A stretch of 64,000 nt of DNA from Streptococcus sp. LQJ-218 (GTDB taxonomy: Bacteria; Bacillota; Bacilli; Lactobacillales; Streptococcaceae): assembly GCF_003428885.1 (NCBI RefSeq), contig NZ_QQRU01000005.1, positions 62,001 to 126,000 on the forward strand. The letters are read 5' to 3'. The translations under genes were made by a program, and so were the position numbers. Positions 9,821-19,000 of the stretch are shown here, piece by piece (position 1 is the stretch's first letter; every line of letters starts with the position of its first letter). The notes under the pieces were generated by a model. The model was not told where the DNA came from. It was given only the letters and a program-made list of their open reading frames with translations, and searched no databases.

Positions 9821-12073
9821 TTAGTCTCCTAAAGTTAATTTAATTTTTTTAATGTTTTTGATAGCTGTATTGGTCCGAACGTCTTGCTTCTGAACAACAG
9901 AACCTGAACCTTCAAATTCTAGCTCAATATCCAACCATTTAGCAAAGGTCTCTGCAGTCTCTTTTTTCCAACCATACATGTCTGGAATTTCTTCTACCTT
10001 ATCTGATAAAAGGAGAACTTGTTGGTTTGACGCAAGATTGGTCCCTTCTTCTACAGAAGTCTCCTTAATCTTTGTTCCAGTACCAACAACGATTGGTTGC
10101 ACAATATTTCGGCGTAAGGCTTCCGCCAACTCACCAGGTGAAATGTCCTTGATACTAGGCATTGCATAAGAAGATTCTGTCATCACTTGATCTAAATTCT
10201 TAGCAGGAGATTGAAGATTGAGAGATTCTTTCATAGCTGAAGCCCGCTCCAAGATTGGGTTGGCAAATTCTCCCAACTGGATACCTGAATAATGTTCAGG
10301 CTGTTGAACCGTTACATACAAGATAAAATCCGGATTTTCAGCAGGGTTCATAGCCACAACAGAGAAAATGTTGTTGGTAGAACCAACCAAGTAGCCTCCA
10401 TTTTTCTCATCAGCAATTTCGGCCGTACCAGACTTGAGGGCTACATTTTGCCCAGGAACATTGACAGTTGCCTTGCCTGTACTGTGGTTATACATGGTTC
10501 CATATGTAGGGTCTGTTCCAACCATAACCATGTAGTCACGCGTGACTGATGCCGCTTCTTTCGATACAGGATTCCCGACTATTTCCTTTTGAGACTTACG
10601 GACAGACTGGTCATTTGGATCATAAAGGGCACTGATAAATTTTGGCTCCAACATAACCCCATCGTTGGCAATGGCTGTAAAAGCACGTAGCATCTGGGTC
10701 TGCGTTACAGAAATCCCCTGACCAAATGCACTCATGGCAATATTAACAATATTATCTGCAGGCAATTGACCTGAATACTCATCAGTCAGACCAAAACGCG
10801 TCGGCACCCCAAACTTAAAGCGATTGAGATAATCGAGCCAAGTCGCATCTCCCATCTTTTGCTCAAGAAGCGTCATCCCAACGTTACTTGAGTGAGCGAA
10901 CCCTTGAGAGAAAGTCATCATTCTGCCACCGGTCAATCCTTCATTGACGTCCCAATCTCGGATAGTAGCATCTGCTACTTTTAACTCACTACTATTGAAA
11001 ACTTCTCCTCCTGGGAAAGTGTTATTATCAATAGCAGCAGCGAGCGTCATGACCTTCATGGTTGACCCTGGCTCATAGTTACTTTGATAGAGGATATCAC
11101 GCCAGACAAAATCCTTAGTCAGCCCTTCCTTAGTATCTGCATCAAAGGTCGGCCGTTGCGTTGTTGCAAGAATTTCCCCTGTTTTAGCACTAACCAAGGT
11201 TGCTGTCATATACTTGCCTTTTACTTTTTCTTGAAAGGCATTCATCTGGGTCTCCATGAAGGACTGAAGGGTGCTGGAAATAGTCGTATAAACATCCTTG
11301 CCATCTACCGTTTGTTGGGAAACCTGCTCTGTACCTGGGACGATATTTCCTACACGGTCTTTTTCATAGGTGATAATACCGTCTGTCCCAGCTAGAATGG
11401 TATGTAACGAACTCTCCAGACCAGAAGTTCCTAATAAACTCTTACTGCCGTCCTCGTTTTCATGGAGTTGGGCTAAGCCAATAAAACTAGAAGCGAATTG
11501 GCCATTTGGATAGCTTCTGTTAGGGCTAGTTGTAAAGTCTATCCCTTCCACACTAGCATCTTTTAACTCTTTTTTAATAGCCATCATATTGGCATAGGTA
11601 ATCCCATTTCCTTTTGCACCAAAGGAAACCTGGGTCAGATTTGGTTGAGCCAGTTGTTCTTTTACATAAGCTTCTTCCATATCCAAATACTTATGAAAAA
11701 CTTCAGCTACCTTATTAAATTGCGAATCCTCTACATAAAGAATTTTTCCAGTTGCTGACTTGTATTTTTTATCAATAACAGCATAGACGTTATAAGAAGT
11801 CGCATCCTCAGCAATCGGTACTCCGTTTCGGTCATAGATAGTCCCGCGTTTGGCAGGAACCATTCGAGTTGTTTGGTGAACCTTTTTAGCCTCTTTTACC
11901 AAGTCAGTACCAAATATATTACCTTTTGCGATAATATAAGCAAAATTGGCTAAAAAGAGGGCAAAAAGGGCAACAGCTACAAAGCTGAGGTACTTGCCAA
12001 CTATCCTACGGTTTTTTGCCGGAGATTTACGATTTTTTATCGCAAATCGGGTTATTTTTTCTGTCCATTTCAT
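9821..12073 (-). CDS. pbpX: Penicillin-binding protein 2x
   Basis: Class B PBP (transpeptidase) for septal peptidoglycan, working with FtsW and the division machinery. The 750 aa match the pneumococcal length. A membrane anchor lies at about 28-50, a dimerisation domain at 60-250, the transpeptidase at about 260-615 and two C-terminal PASTA domains at about 635-750. Active-site motifs are Ser337-Thr-Met-Lys340, Ser395-Ser-Asn397 and Lys547-Ser-Gly549. Compared with the R6 sequence as I remember it, residue 552 is Glu, not Gln, and residue 343 is Thr, not Met, while Thr338 is kept. Q552E is known from beta-lactam-resistant mosaic alleles; in S. mitis it may also be natural variation. Confidence 0.97.
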   Translation of the reverse strand: MKWTEKITRFAIKNRKSPAKNRRIVGKYLSFVAVALFALFLANFAYIIAKGNIFGTDLVKEAKKVHQTTRMVPAKRGTIYDRNGVPIAEDATSYNVYAVIDKKYKSATGKILYVEDSQFNKVAEVFHKYLDMEEAYVKEQLAQPNLTQVSFGAKGNGITYANMMAIKKELKDASVEGIDFTTSPNRSYPNGQFASSFIGLAQLHENEDGSKSLLGTSGLESSLHTILAGTDGIITYEKDRVGNIVPGTEQVSQQTVDGKDVYTTISSTLQSFMETQMNAFQEKVKGKYMTATLVSAKTGEILATTQRPTFDADTKEGLTKDFVWRDILYQSNYEPGSTMKVMTLAAAIDNNTFPGGEVFNSSELKVADATIRDWDVNEGLTGGRMMTFSQGFAHSSNVGMTLLEQKMGDATWLDYLNRFKFGVPTRFGLTDEYSGQLPADNIVNIAMSAFGQGISVTQTQMLRAFTAIANDGVMLEPKFISALYDPNDQSVRKSQKEIVGNPVSKEAASVTRDYMVMVGTDPTYGTMYNHSTGKATVNVPGQNVALKSGTAEIADEKNGGYLVGSTNNIFSVVAMNPAENPDFILYVTVQQPEHYSGIQLGEFANPILERASAMKESLNLQSPAKNLDQVMTESSYAMPSIKDISPGELAEALRRNIVQPIVVGTGTKIKETSVEEGTNLASNQQVLLLSDKVEEIPDMYGWKKETAETFAKWLDIELEFEGSGSVVQKQDVRTNTAIKNIKKIKLTLGD

Positions 12074-12076
12074 ATC

Positions 12077-12394
12077 TTACTCCGCTGTTCGGATATTTTC
12101 ATTATTCAATTTCAAATCTTTTTTATCCGCAATCTCTTTCAAGCGCTCTGAACGAATCAATTCATTCACTTCCTGCTTAGCATCATCGAGCTCTGTCTTC
12201 TTTTCCTCTATCTGCGCATTGATTTTTGTCAAATCACTTTGCACTTGCAAGAGCCGTGTCTGCATAAAGATAATGCTCACTGCTAAAACGAGAGCCGTAA
12301 AAGCGATGGAAAGATAAAAAGCCTTCTCCACACGTGAGAATTTTTTTATACGATTCTGCAAGAATTGACTGGTTGTTTCTTTCTTATCTACCAT
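12077..12394 (-). CDS. ftsL: Cell division protein FtsL
   Basis: Small bitopic division protein that acts with DivIC and DivIB at the septum. The 105 aa have a cytoplasmic basic N-terminus, one membrane segment at about 26-48 and a leucine-zipper-like coiled coil (LLQVQSDLTKINAQIEEKK) beyond it. It lies between rsmH and pbpX with only 3 bp to pbpX, the standard streptococcal order. Called mainly from topology and context because FtsL diverges quickly. Confidence 0.93.
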   Translation of the reverse strand: MVDKKETTSQFLQNRIKKFSRVEKAFYLSIAFTALVLAVSIIFMQTRLLQVQSDLTKINAQIEEKKTELDDAKQEVNELIRSERLKEIADKKDLKLNNENIRTAE

Positions 12395-12403
12395 TTTTTC
12401 CTC

Positions 12404-13354
12404 TTACTTGTGAATTTTTCTGGCCACGCGCAACTTAGCTGAGTGCGAGCGGTTATTGGCTTCTAATTCTTCTGCACTTGGCAAGATTGGCTTACGGGAC
12501 ACCAATTCCATCTTGGGCTTGAGATCATCTGGGATGAAAGGCAAACCTTTGGGAACTTCCACTGTTGAAGCTTCCTTGAACAATTGCTTAGTCAAGCGGT
12601 CTTCTAATGAATGAAAGGTAATGACTGAAATTCTACCATCCAAAGCCAACATATCCATAGCCTGCTGGATAGACTCATCTGCCGCTCCCAGTTCATCATT
12701 GACTTCAATTCGAATAGCCTGGAAAATCTGCTTGGCAGGATGGCCCTTTTTCTTGAGCTCCTTGGCAGGCTTAGCCGACTTGATAATCTCTGCCAACTCA
12801 GTCGTCGTCTCGATTGGCTTGACTTCACGCGCTTGTTCAATCTTACGGGCAATCTGTTTAGAAAATTTATCCTCGCCATACTTGAAGAAAATACGAACCA
12901 AGTCATGATAGTCATAGTCGTTCACCACTTCATAGGCTGTCAGACTAGCTTCCTGATTCATCCGCATGTCCAGGGGCGCATCCTTTTTATAAGAAAAACC
13001 GCGCTCACGCTGGTCCAATTGAGGACTAGACACTCCCAAGTCATAACAAATTCCATCAATTTCCTGAACACCAGCTTCGCGCAAACGTGCTTGTAAATGA
13101 CGGAAATTATCCTTGATAAAAGTCACCATTCCCTTTTCAATGTAAGGAGCCAAGCGTTTTTGCGCGTTGTCAATGGCATTCTGGTCCTGGTCAAAGGCAT
13201 AGAGATGGCCTTTTTCACTTAATTTGCTTAATAAATATTCGCTATGGCCCGCTCCACCCAAAGTCGCATCAACGTAGACACCGTCAGGCTTTACGTCGAG
13301 CATATCAATCGTTTCGTGGAGTAAGACCGTTACATGATGAAATTCTTTTGTCAT
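12404..13354 (-). CDS. rsmH: 16S rRNA (cytosine(1402)-N4)-methyltransferase RsmH
   Basis: SAM-dependent methyltransferase that modifies C1402 of 16S rRNA in the decoding centre; formerly MraW. The 316 aa show the N-terminal [11 protein letters not shown], the SAM-binding motif [11 protein letters not shown] (near 29), the acidic FDQDQNA (near 74), and the conserved [10 protein letters not shown] (near 105) and FHSLEDR (near 248). First gene of the division cluster. A TGGTAAAAT extended -10 box at about 13364-13372 lies just upstream of its start. Confidence 0.97.
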   Translation of the reverse strand: MTKEFHHVTVLLHETIDMLDVKPDGVYVDATLGGAGHSEYLLSKLSEKGHLYAFDQDQNAIDNAQKRLAPYIEKGMVTFIKDNFRHLQARLREAGVQEIDGICYDLGVSSPQLDQRERGFSYKKDAPLDMRMNQEASLTAYEVVNDYDYHDLVRIFFKYGEDKFSKQIARKIEQAREVKPIETTTELAEIIKSAKPAKELKKKGHPAKQIFQAIRIEVNDELGAADESIQQAMDMLALDGRISVITFHSLEDRLTKQLFKEASTVEVPKGLPFIPDDLKPKMELVSRKPILPSAEELEANNRSHSAKLRVARKIHK

Positions 13355-13439
13355 ATCCTATCTATTTTACCACAAATCCAACCAGCTTGCACTTGTCAGA
13401 CAAATAGGTCAAAAAAAGTAAGATTTCTTTAAGAAATAT

Positions 13440-13491
13440 GTCAAATATGCTTGACATTTACTCCATAGAAGAATATAATATAGTCAAATAT
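13440..13491 (+). promoter_or_regulatory. Promoter of the XRE/DUF3278/gpo operon with flanking direct repeats
   Basis: TTGACA (13451-13456) and TATAAT (13474-13479) are 17 bp apart, a near-consensus promoter. The motif GTCAAATAT occurs just before the -35 (13440-13448) and again just after the -10 (13483-13491), 43 bp apart. The placement suggests an operator, perhaps for the XRE regulator encoded by the first gene. Confidence 0.7.
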
Positions 13492-13519
13492 ATACGACAC
13501 ACATCAGAAAGGAGAACAG

Positions 13520-13714
13520 ATGAATCGTGTGAAAGAATTTCGCAAGGAACTGGGCATTTCCCAGCTCGAACTCGCCAAGGATATCGGTGTCTCGAGACAA
13601 ACCATCAATATGATTGAAAACGACAAGTACAATCCAACTCTGGAACTCTGCCTCAATCTCGCCCGCAGTCTCCAAACTGACCTCAACAGTCTCTTTTGGG
13701 AAGACGATTTTTAA
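13520..13714 (+). CDS. Small XRE-family transcriptional regulator
   Basis: A 64-aa protein that is almost only a helix-turn-helix domain of the XRE/Cro type. The signature LGISQLELAKDIGVSRQTIN at about 11-30 is followed by MIENDKYNPTLELCLNLAR, typical of the YozG/YgzD-like short regulators of Gram-positive bacteria. SD sequence AAAGGAGA before the ATG at 13520. It heads an operon with DUF3278 membrane proteins, a common pairing in streptococci, and it probably controls its own promoter through the flanking GTCAAATAT repeats. Confidence 0.88.
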   Translation: MNRVKEFRKELGISQLELAKDIGVSRQTINMIENDKYNPTLELCLNLARSLQTDLNSLFWEDDF

Positions 13715-13729
13715 AAAAGGAGCAAACAT

Positions 13730-14272
13730 ATGAAAAAAGAAACTCTCACTGAAAAACTGATCAAACGCACATACGGTATTTCTGGTCCCCTTGACGAATA
13801 CAAACGGCGTGAGGCCGATCGTATTGGGAACCAAGTCTTTATCGTCCTCTTTTATCTGATGATTTTCGGAAATCTTATTCCACTCCTTCTGGCCTATAAA
13901 TACCCTCAAGAAGTGGCGCTGGTCTATCCTCCTCTGATTTTAGTGATTGCCCTCATCGCTGCTGGCTATGTCACCTACCAAATGAAAAAAACAGGGATTA
14001 CAACTATTGAACCAGATATGCTGAATGAGAAAGAAAGTAAGCAACTACACTACCCTGGTCTGAAAGCCGGTTTGTTCTTTGGCCTATGGATATTTTTTAT
14101 AACTCCTCTTCTCGATATATTCATAGGTGACAGTCAGGACTATTTTCATTCTCTTCTCACTATAAGAAATGGTGTATCAAGCATTCTTGGTTCTATCTTC
14201 TTCGGAGCAAGCATACAGTTCCTCATCTCCCGTCGCATTGCAAAAACTAAAAAAGAGCAAGATGAGGATTAG
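13730..14272 (+). CDS. DUF3278 family membrane protein
   Basis: A 180-aa membrane protein of unknown function with four hydrophobic segments (about 34-52, 64-82, 108-126 and 142-160). It opens with the DUF3278 signature pattern MKKETLT...ISGPLDEYKRREADRIG, which is also present in the gene at 14636, so the two are paralogues. SD AAAAGGAG before the ATG, 15 bp behind the XRE gene. Such proteins often accompany small XRE regulators; a sensing or partner role is only a guess. Confidence 0.8.
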   Translation: MKKETLTEKLIKRTYGISGPLDEYKRREADRIGNQVFIVLFYLMIFGNLIPLLLAYKYPQEVALVYPPLILVIALIAAGYVTYQMKKTGITTIEPDMLNEKESKQLHYPGLKAGLFFGLWIFFITPLLDIFIGDSQDYFHSLLTIRNGVSSILGSIFFGASIQFLISRRIAKTKKEQDED

Positions 14273-14282
14273 GAGGTGCCCT

Positions 14283-14609
14283 ATGAAATCACTAGTAACT
14301 TTACTTACCTATCATCTTTTGTTTGCTTCACTGCTCATCTTCATCATCGTTTCAGGGAACTTGCCAATCGACGAGACATTCCTCGTGCTAGTCTTTATTC
14401 TAGCACTTAACAAAGTACTGACTTATCTAAAGATTGACTCCCCAAAAACGCGCACACTTAACTTAGCACTATACTTTATGATTCTATCTTTTCCACAACT
14501 GATGCTCATATCAAGCGGTTGGAAATATTATTTACTGTTAACTATCGCTATCCTTTCTTCTATCACTTATCTTTATTATCTCTATCAATTCGTAAAAGAA
14601 AGTCAGTAA
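14283..14609 (+). CDS. Small hydrophobic membrane protein
   Basis: A 108-aa protein with about four membrane segments and little else. The start chosen is the ATG at 14283 with AGGAGGTG 6 bp upstream; the frame remains open further up inside the previous gene, but no SD site supports that. The stop codon of the preceding gene overlaps this ribosome site, so translation is probably coupled. I do not recognise a family; similar small membrane proteins accompany DUF3278 genes. Confidence 0.75.
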   Translation: MKSLVTLLTYHLLFASLLIFIIVSGNLPIDETFLVLVFILALNKVLTYLKIDSPKTRTLNLALYFMILSFPQLMLISSGWKYYLLLTIAILSSITYLYYLYQFVKESQ

Positions 14610-14635
14610 AACTGCTGATTTAGGAGGTTACTAGC

Positions 14636-15214
14636 ATGAAAAAAGAAGACTTAACCACTCGCCTACTTCGAAATCTCTTTCACATCCAAGGCCCTTTTGA
14701 TGAATGCCGACAAGAGATTATCTACAAGGCTTGTGCCCGTTCTATGGTTCAAATCGTTTATTCTTCCTTCTTCCTCTTCTTGTTTTATCTGTTATTTGGA
14801 CGCTTCATAGAGGCCGTTCGCTATGCCATGCCCTACATCTATTTTGGACTCATTTTGTTCATGAGTATAAAAGCTCAAAAAGCCGTCCAAGAACTCCATC
14901 TGGAAAAAGACGACAAATCAGAAATCATCCTCAAGACCTACAGCAAAGTCCAAATCAAATTTCGAAGTTGGATTGTGTTTATCGGTATTCAGATTGGTCT
15001 CTTTACCTTACTCATCTTTCACAAAGTCTTCGTTCAGCAGATGTCCCTTTCAGATTTTGGGAAGTTACTCTTGCAATTCGATAAAAGTGGTCCTTTCCTG
15101 ATGTATGGGTTGATTATCGGTAGTATCTTCGGAATCCTGACCTACGGATTTCTATCACTACAAGAGGAGAAAACTCCTAAAAATACCAAACAGAAGGAGA
15201 AAAGCAATCAATGA
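14636..15214 (+). CDS. DUF3278 family membrane protein (paralogue)
   Basis: A 192-aa membrane protein, paralogous to the gene at 13730: it starts MKKEDLTTRLLRNLFHIQGP, matching the pattern MKKExLTxxLxxxxxxIxGPxDE. Hydrophobic segments at about 37-55, 60-78, 115-133 and 150-170; a lysine-rich tail. SD TAGGAGGT precedes the ATG. Its stop overlaps the start of the glutathione peroxidase gene by four bases (ATGA), so those two are translationally coupled. Confidence 0.8.
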   Translation: MKKEDLTTRLLRNLFHIQGPFDECRQEIIYKACARSMVQIVYSSFFLFLFYLLFGRFIEAVRYAMPYIYFGLILFMSIKAQKAVQELHLEKDDKSEIILKTYSKVQIKFRSWIVFIGIQIGLFTLLIFHKVFVQQMSLSDFGKLLLQFDKSGPFLMYGLIIGSIFGILTYGFLSLQEEKTPKNTKQKEKSNQ

Positions 15215-15687
15215 CTTCACTTTACGATTTTTCCGTTTTGAACCAAGACAATCAAGAAACCTCACTAGATGCCTATCGTGGTAAGGTTCTCTTGGTTGTC
15301 AATACTGCTACTGGATGCGGTTTAACGCCCCAGTACCAAGGTCTCCAAGAACTCTATGATCGTTATCAAGACCAAGGTTTTGAGATTTTAGACTTCCCTT
15401 GCAATCAGTTTATGGGACAAGCACCAGGCAGCGCAGAGGAAATCAACAGTTTCTGTAGCCTACACTATCAAACCACTTTCCCACGTTTTGCAAAAATCAA
15501 GGTCAACGGCAAGGAGGCAGACCCTCTCTATGTTTGGTTAAAAGACCAAAAATCTGGCCCACTAGGAAAACGAATCGAATGGAATTTCGCTAAGTTTCTC
15601 ATCGGTCGAGATGGGCAAGTCTTTGAACGCTTCTCTTCAAAAACAGACCCAAAACAAATTGAAGAGGCCATACAAAATCTACTATAA
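15211..15687 (+). CDS. gpo: Glutathione peroxidase family protein (thiol peroxidase)
   Basis: Cys-type glutathione-peroxidase homologue that reduces peroxides, in bacteria usually with thioredoxin as donor. The 158 aa have the peroxidatic Cys36 in NTATGCGLT, Gln66 in DFPCNQF, and Trp124-Asn125 in EWNFAKF, the expected catalytic set. It overlaps the preceding DUF3278 gene by four bases and ends in a terminator. In pneumococcus the homologous gene is next to the hyaluronidase locus; here a fucosidase/protease surface gene follows instead. Confidence 0.93.
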   Translation: MTSLYDFSVLNQDNQETSLDAYRGKVLLVVNTATGCGLTPQYQGLQELYDRYQDQGFEILDFPCNQFMGQAPGSAEEINSFCSLHYQTTFPRFAKIKVNGKEADPLYVWLKDQKSGPLGKRIEWNFAKFLIGRDGQVFERFSSKTDPKQIEEAIQNLL

Positions 15688-15695
15688 TTTTTTTG

Positions 15696-15743
15696 AATAC
15701 ATTCTTTCATTTAGTTTAATTCTTGAAAGGATGTATTTTTTCT
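15696..15743 (+). terminator. Terminator after gpo
   Basis: Long inverted repeat AATACATTCTTTCA / TTGAAAGGATGTATT with one mismatch and a 12-13-base loop, followed by TTTTTTC. Confidence 0.8.
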
Positions 15744-16025
15744 TTAAAAAGTGAAAGAATTTCTTTAAATTAGGTCTACTTTCTCTATTGCATTTTTCCT
15801 GATAATCTAGTATATTTACCATGTGTTTATAATATAGAATTATTTATGTTGTATTCGGAACAGAAGAATTAAATTTTTTCTTCAAAAATATAAGCGTTTT
15901 ATATTTAAGAGATGAGGTGAAAAGAAACCAGAAACTAGAAGTTTTTTGTTGAATAAGATCGATACCAAGTAAGGCTTGGGCTCAAACAGTAGCTGACTGT
16001 CTTTTATAAAAACTAGGAGTACATT
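15744..16025 (+). promoter_or_regulatory. Promoter and long leader of the surface protease-fucosidase gene
   Basis: This 282-bp stretch has no gene. A TATAAT box at 15828-15833 would give a leader of about 185 nt before the ATG at 16026; the -35 region is weak. The leader includes GATGAGGTGAAAAG at about 15910, an unused SD-like site with no frame of note after it, and ends in AGGAG, 7 bp from the ATG. I see no known riboswitch. Confidence 0.45.
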
Positions 16026-19000
16026 ATGAATCGATACCTTTTTGAAAAAGGACAAACTTTTAGCATTAGAAAATTAACCGTTGGAGTTGCTTCAATCATG
16101 GTTGGTCTTGCTTTCTTTGCTTCTGGAACCGCACTCGCTGACGAAACAAAAATTGAAACTCCAACTTCTCAACCAAACGTGGAAAAACTCGCAGAGGTTG
16201 AGACTCCAAAACCTGAAATCAAGAATGAAAGCCCTCTAATCTCTACACCTCAAGAATTGGACGAGAAAAAGGAAGAAAATACGGCGAAATCAGTAGAAGA
16301 AACATCTGTACCAAATACTTCCACTTCCGACTTACTTCCTGAGGAAATCAATGATCAGGCTTATCCCGATACACCTGTAAAACAATTAAATACATCCGCA
16401 ATTGTTGAAACGAAAGACAGTCCTCAAGTTGCAACTAAGAGCATTTTGAAAAAAAAGGAAGAAACTAAAAAAGAAGTTAGAAATGAAAATCGTGCCATCA
16501 TTAATGGCGGTGAAGATCTTAAACACATCAACTATGATGGTCAACCCGCTACTGCTGCTAGTATGATTTACACTACATATAATGGAGACTCTCAACGCTA
16601 TATCGTTTCAGGCTCTGGTATTTTTGTTGCACCTAATTTAATTCTTACAGTTGCTCATAATTTCTTAGAAGAAAACAAGGAAACTAGAGAAGGACAGATT
16701 CGCGGTGGAAATTCCGCACAATTCTACTATAATGTTGGATCAAATAGCGAAAAGAAAAACTCTCTCCCATCTTCTGGAACAACTGTTTTATTCGAAGAAA
16801 AAGATATCCATTTCTGGAATAAAAAAGACTTCGGACAAGGATACAAGAATGATCTTGCTTTAGTAACAACTCCTGTCCCTCTTCCAATTGCCAGTCCAAA
16901 TAAATCTGCAACCTTTGCACCTTTAGCTAATCATAAAACCTATCAGCCCGGAGAAGCTATTAGTACGATTGGGTATCCGACAGATTCTAGCTCAAAAGAA
17001 CTCAAACAACCAATAGTAGCTGGTCAACTTTATAAAGCGGATGGTACTATTCGCTCTGTTGAATCCTATAATGAGCAAGGAGCTACTGGAATCACCTACC
17101 AAACTACTTCTGTATCTGGTTTATCTGGAGGCGGTATTTTGGATAGCCAAGGAAAAGTTATCGGTATTCACCAACACGGAACAGTTGACAATGGAGTCCC
17201 TGAAAAAGACCGATTTGGTGGTGGACTCGTTCTTTCACCTGAGCAACTTAAATGGGTTAAAGATATGATTGCCCAATATGGGATCAAGGGCTGGTACCAA
17301 GGAGATAATGGAAATCGTTATTATTTCACTAATGAAGGTCATATGCTTCGTAATGAAAAAGCTGTAATTGGTAACAATGAATATTCTTTCAATGAAGATG
17401 GAGTTGCTACTTTAACTAAAGGGGTAGAGTACGGTAGCGTTCTTGTCCAACACAAAGATGAGGAAGGTAATCTTGTCAAAGAAAACGACAAATTTATTGA
17501 ATCAACAACGATTGACTCCCCATTTACTTACAATTTCAAAAAAGAAATTGAAAAAACTGATTTCTATGAGAAAAATAAAGAAAAATACGAAATCGTATCA
17601 ATTGATGGTGTCAAAGTCAACAAACAACTAAAAGATACCTGGACTGAAGACCACAGTGTTGTAAGCAAAGTTCCTGCTGGTACACGTGTCATCAAGGTGG
17701 TTTATAAAGTGAATAAAGGTTCTTTCGAAATCCACTATCGCTTGAAAGGATCCGAAAAAGATCTAACAGAAGTAACTGCGGACAACAATAATGGAATGGA
17801 ATACGATGTTTCTTTTGTCAACACTTTCCATGCAAAAGAAATCGCTGGCTACCGTCCAGTTAAGACAACATTGGAATCAAGCATTCAGCACAAAGGAGTA
17901 AATTCGGTCGTATTTGAATATGAATCAATCTCTGATAACTCCAATCCAACTACAAATGATTCGCCCGTCACCCATCCAGAAGATAAAGAAACCGAAATCG
18001 GTAACTACGGCCCTCTCCCAAGCAAAGCACAATTAGACTATCATAAAGAAGAATTAGCTGCTTTCATCCACTACGGAATGAATACCTACACTGACTCTGA
18101 GTGGGGACACGGGAATGAAGATCCAGGATACTTTGATCCAACGAACTTAGACACCGATCAATGGATTCGTACTCTTAAAGAAACTGGCTTCAAACGCACC
18201 ATTATGGTAGCGAAACACCACGACGGTTTCGTTATTTACCCATCTAAATATACAAATCATACCGTAGCTGCTAGCCCTTGGAAAGATGGTAAGGGAGACC
18301 TTTTAGAAGAAGTTTCAAAATCAGCCACTAAATACGATATGAATATGGGGGTTTATCTATCTCCATGGGATGTTAATAGTCCTAAATACAAGGTTGATAC
18401 AGAAAAAGAATACAACGAATATTATCTCAACCAACTAAAAGAAATTCTTGGAAATCCAAAATACGGAAACAAAGGTAAATTCATTGAAGTTTGGATGGAT
18501 GGTGCGCGTGGTAGCGGTGCCCAGAAAGTAACCTACACCTTTGACGAATGGTTCAAATACATTAAGGAAGCTGAAGGAGATATCGCTATCTTCTCTTCAC
18601 AACCAACAAGTATTCGTTGGATCGGAAATGAACGTGGTATCGCAGGTGACCCTGTATGGCACAAAGTTAAAAAAGCAAACATCACAGAAGATGTAAAAAA
18701 TGAATACCTCAACCATGGAGACCCTGATGGCGATATGTACTCTGTAGGTGAAGCTGATGTTTCGATCCGTTCTGGTTGGTTCTATCATGATAACCAACAA
18801 CCAAAGTCACTCAAAGACTTGATGGATATCTACTTCAAATCTGTAGGTCGTGGAACCCCGCTTCTACTCAATATTCCACCAAATAGAGAGGGTAAATTTG
18901 CAGATGCCGACGTAGCTCGCTTGAAAGAATTCAAGGCGACCCTAGACCAAATGTATGCAACTGATTTCGCCAAAGGAGCGACTGTCACAGCAAGTTCTAC

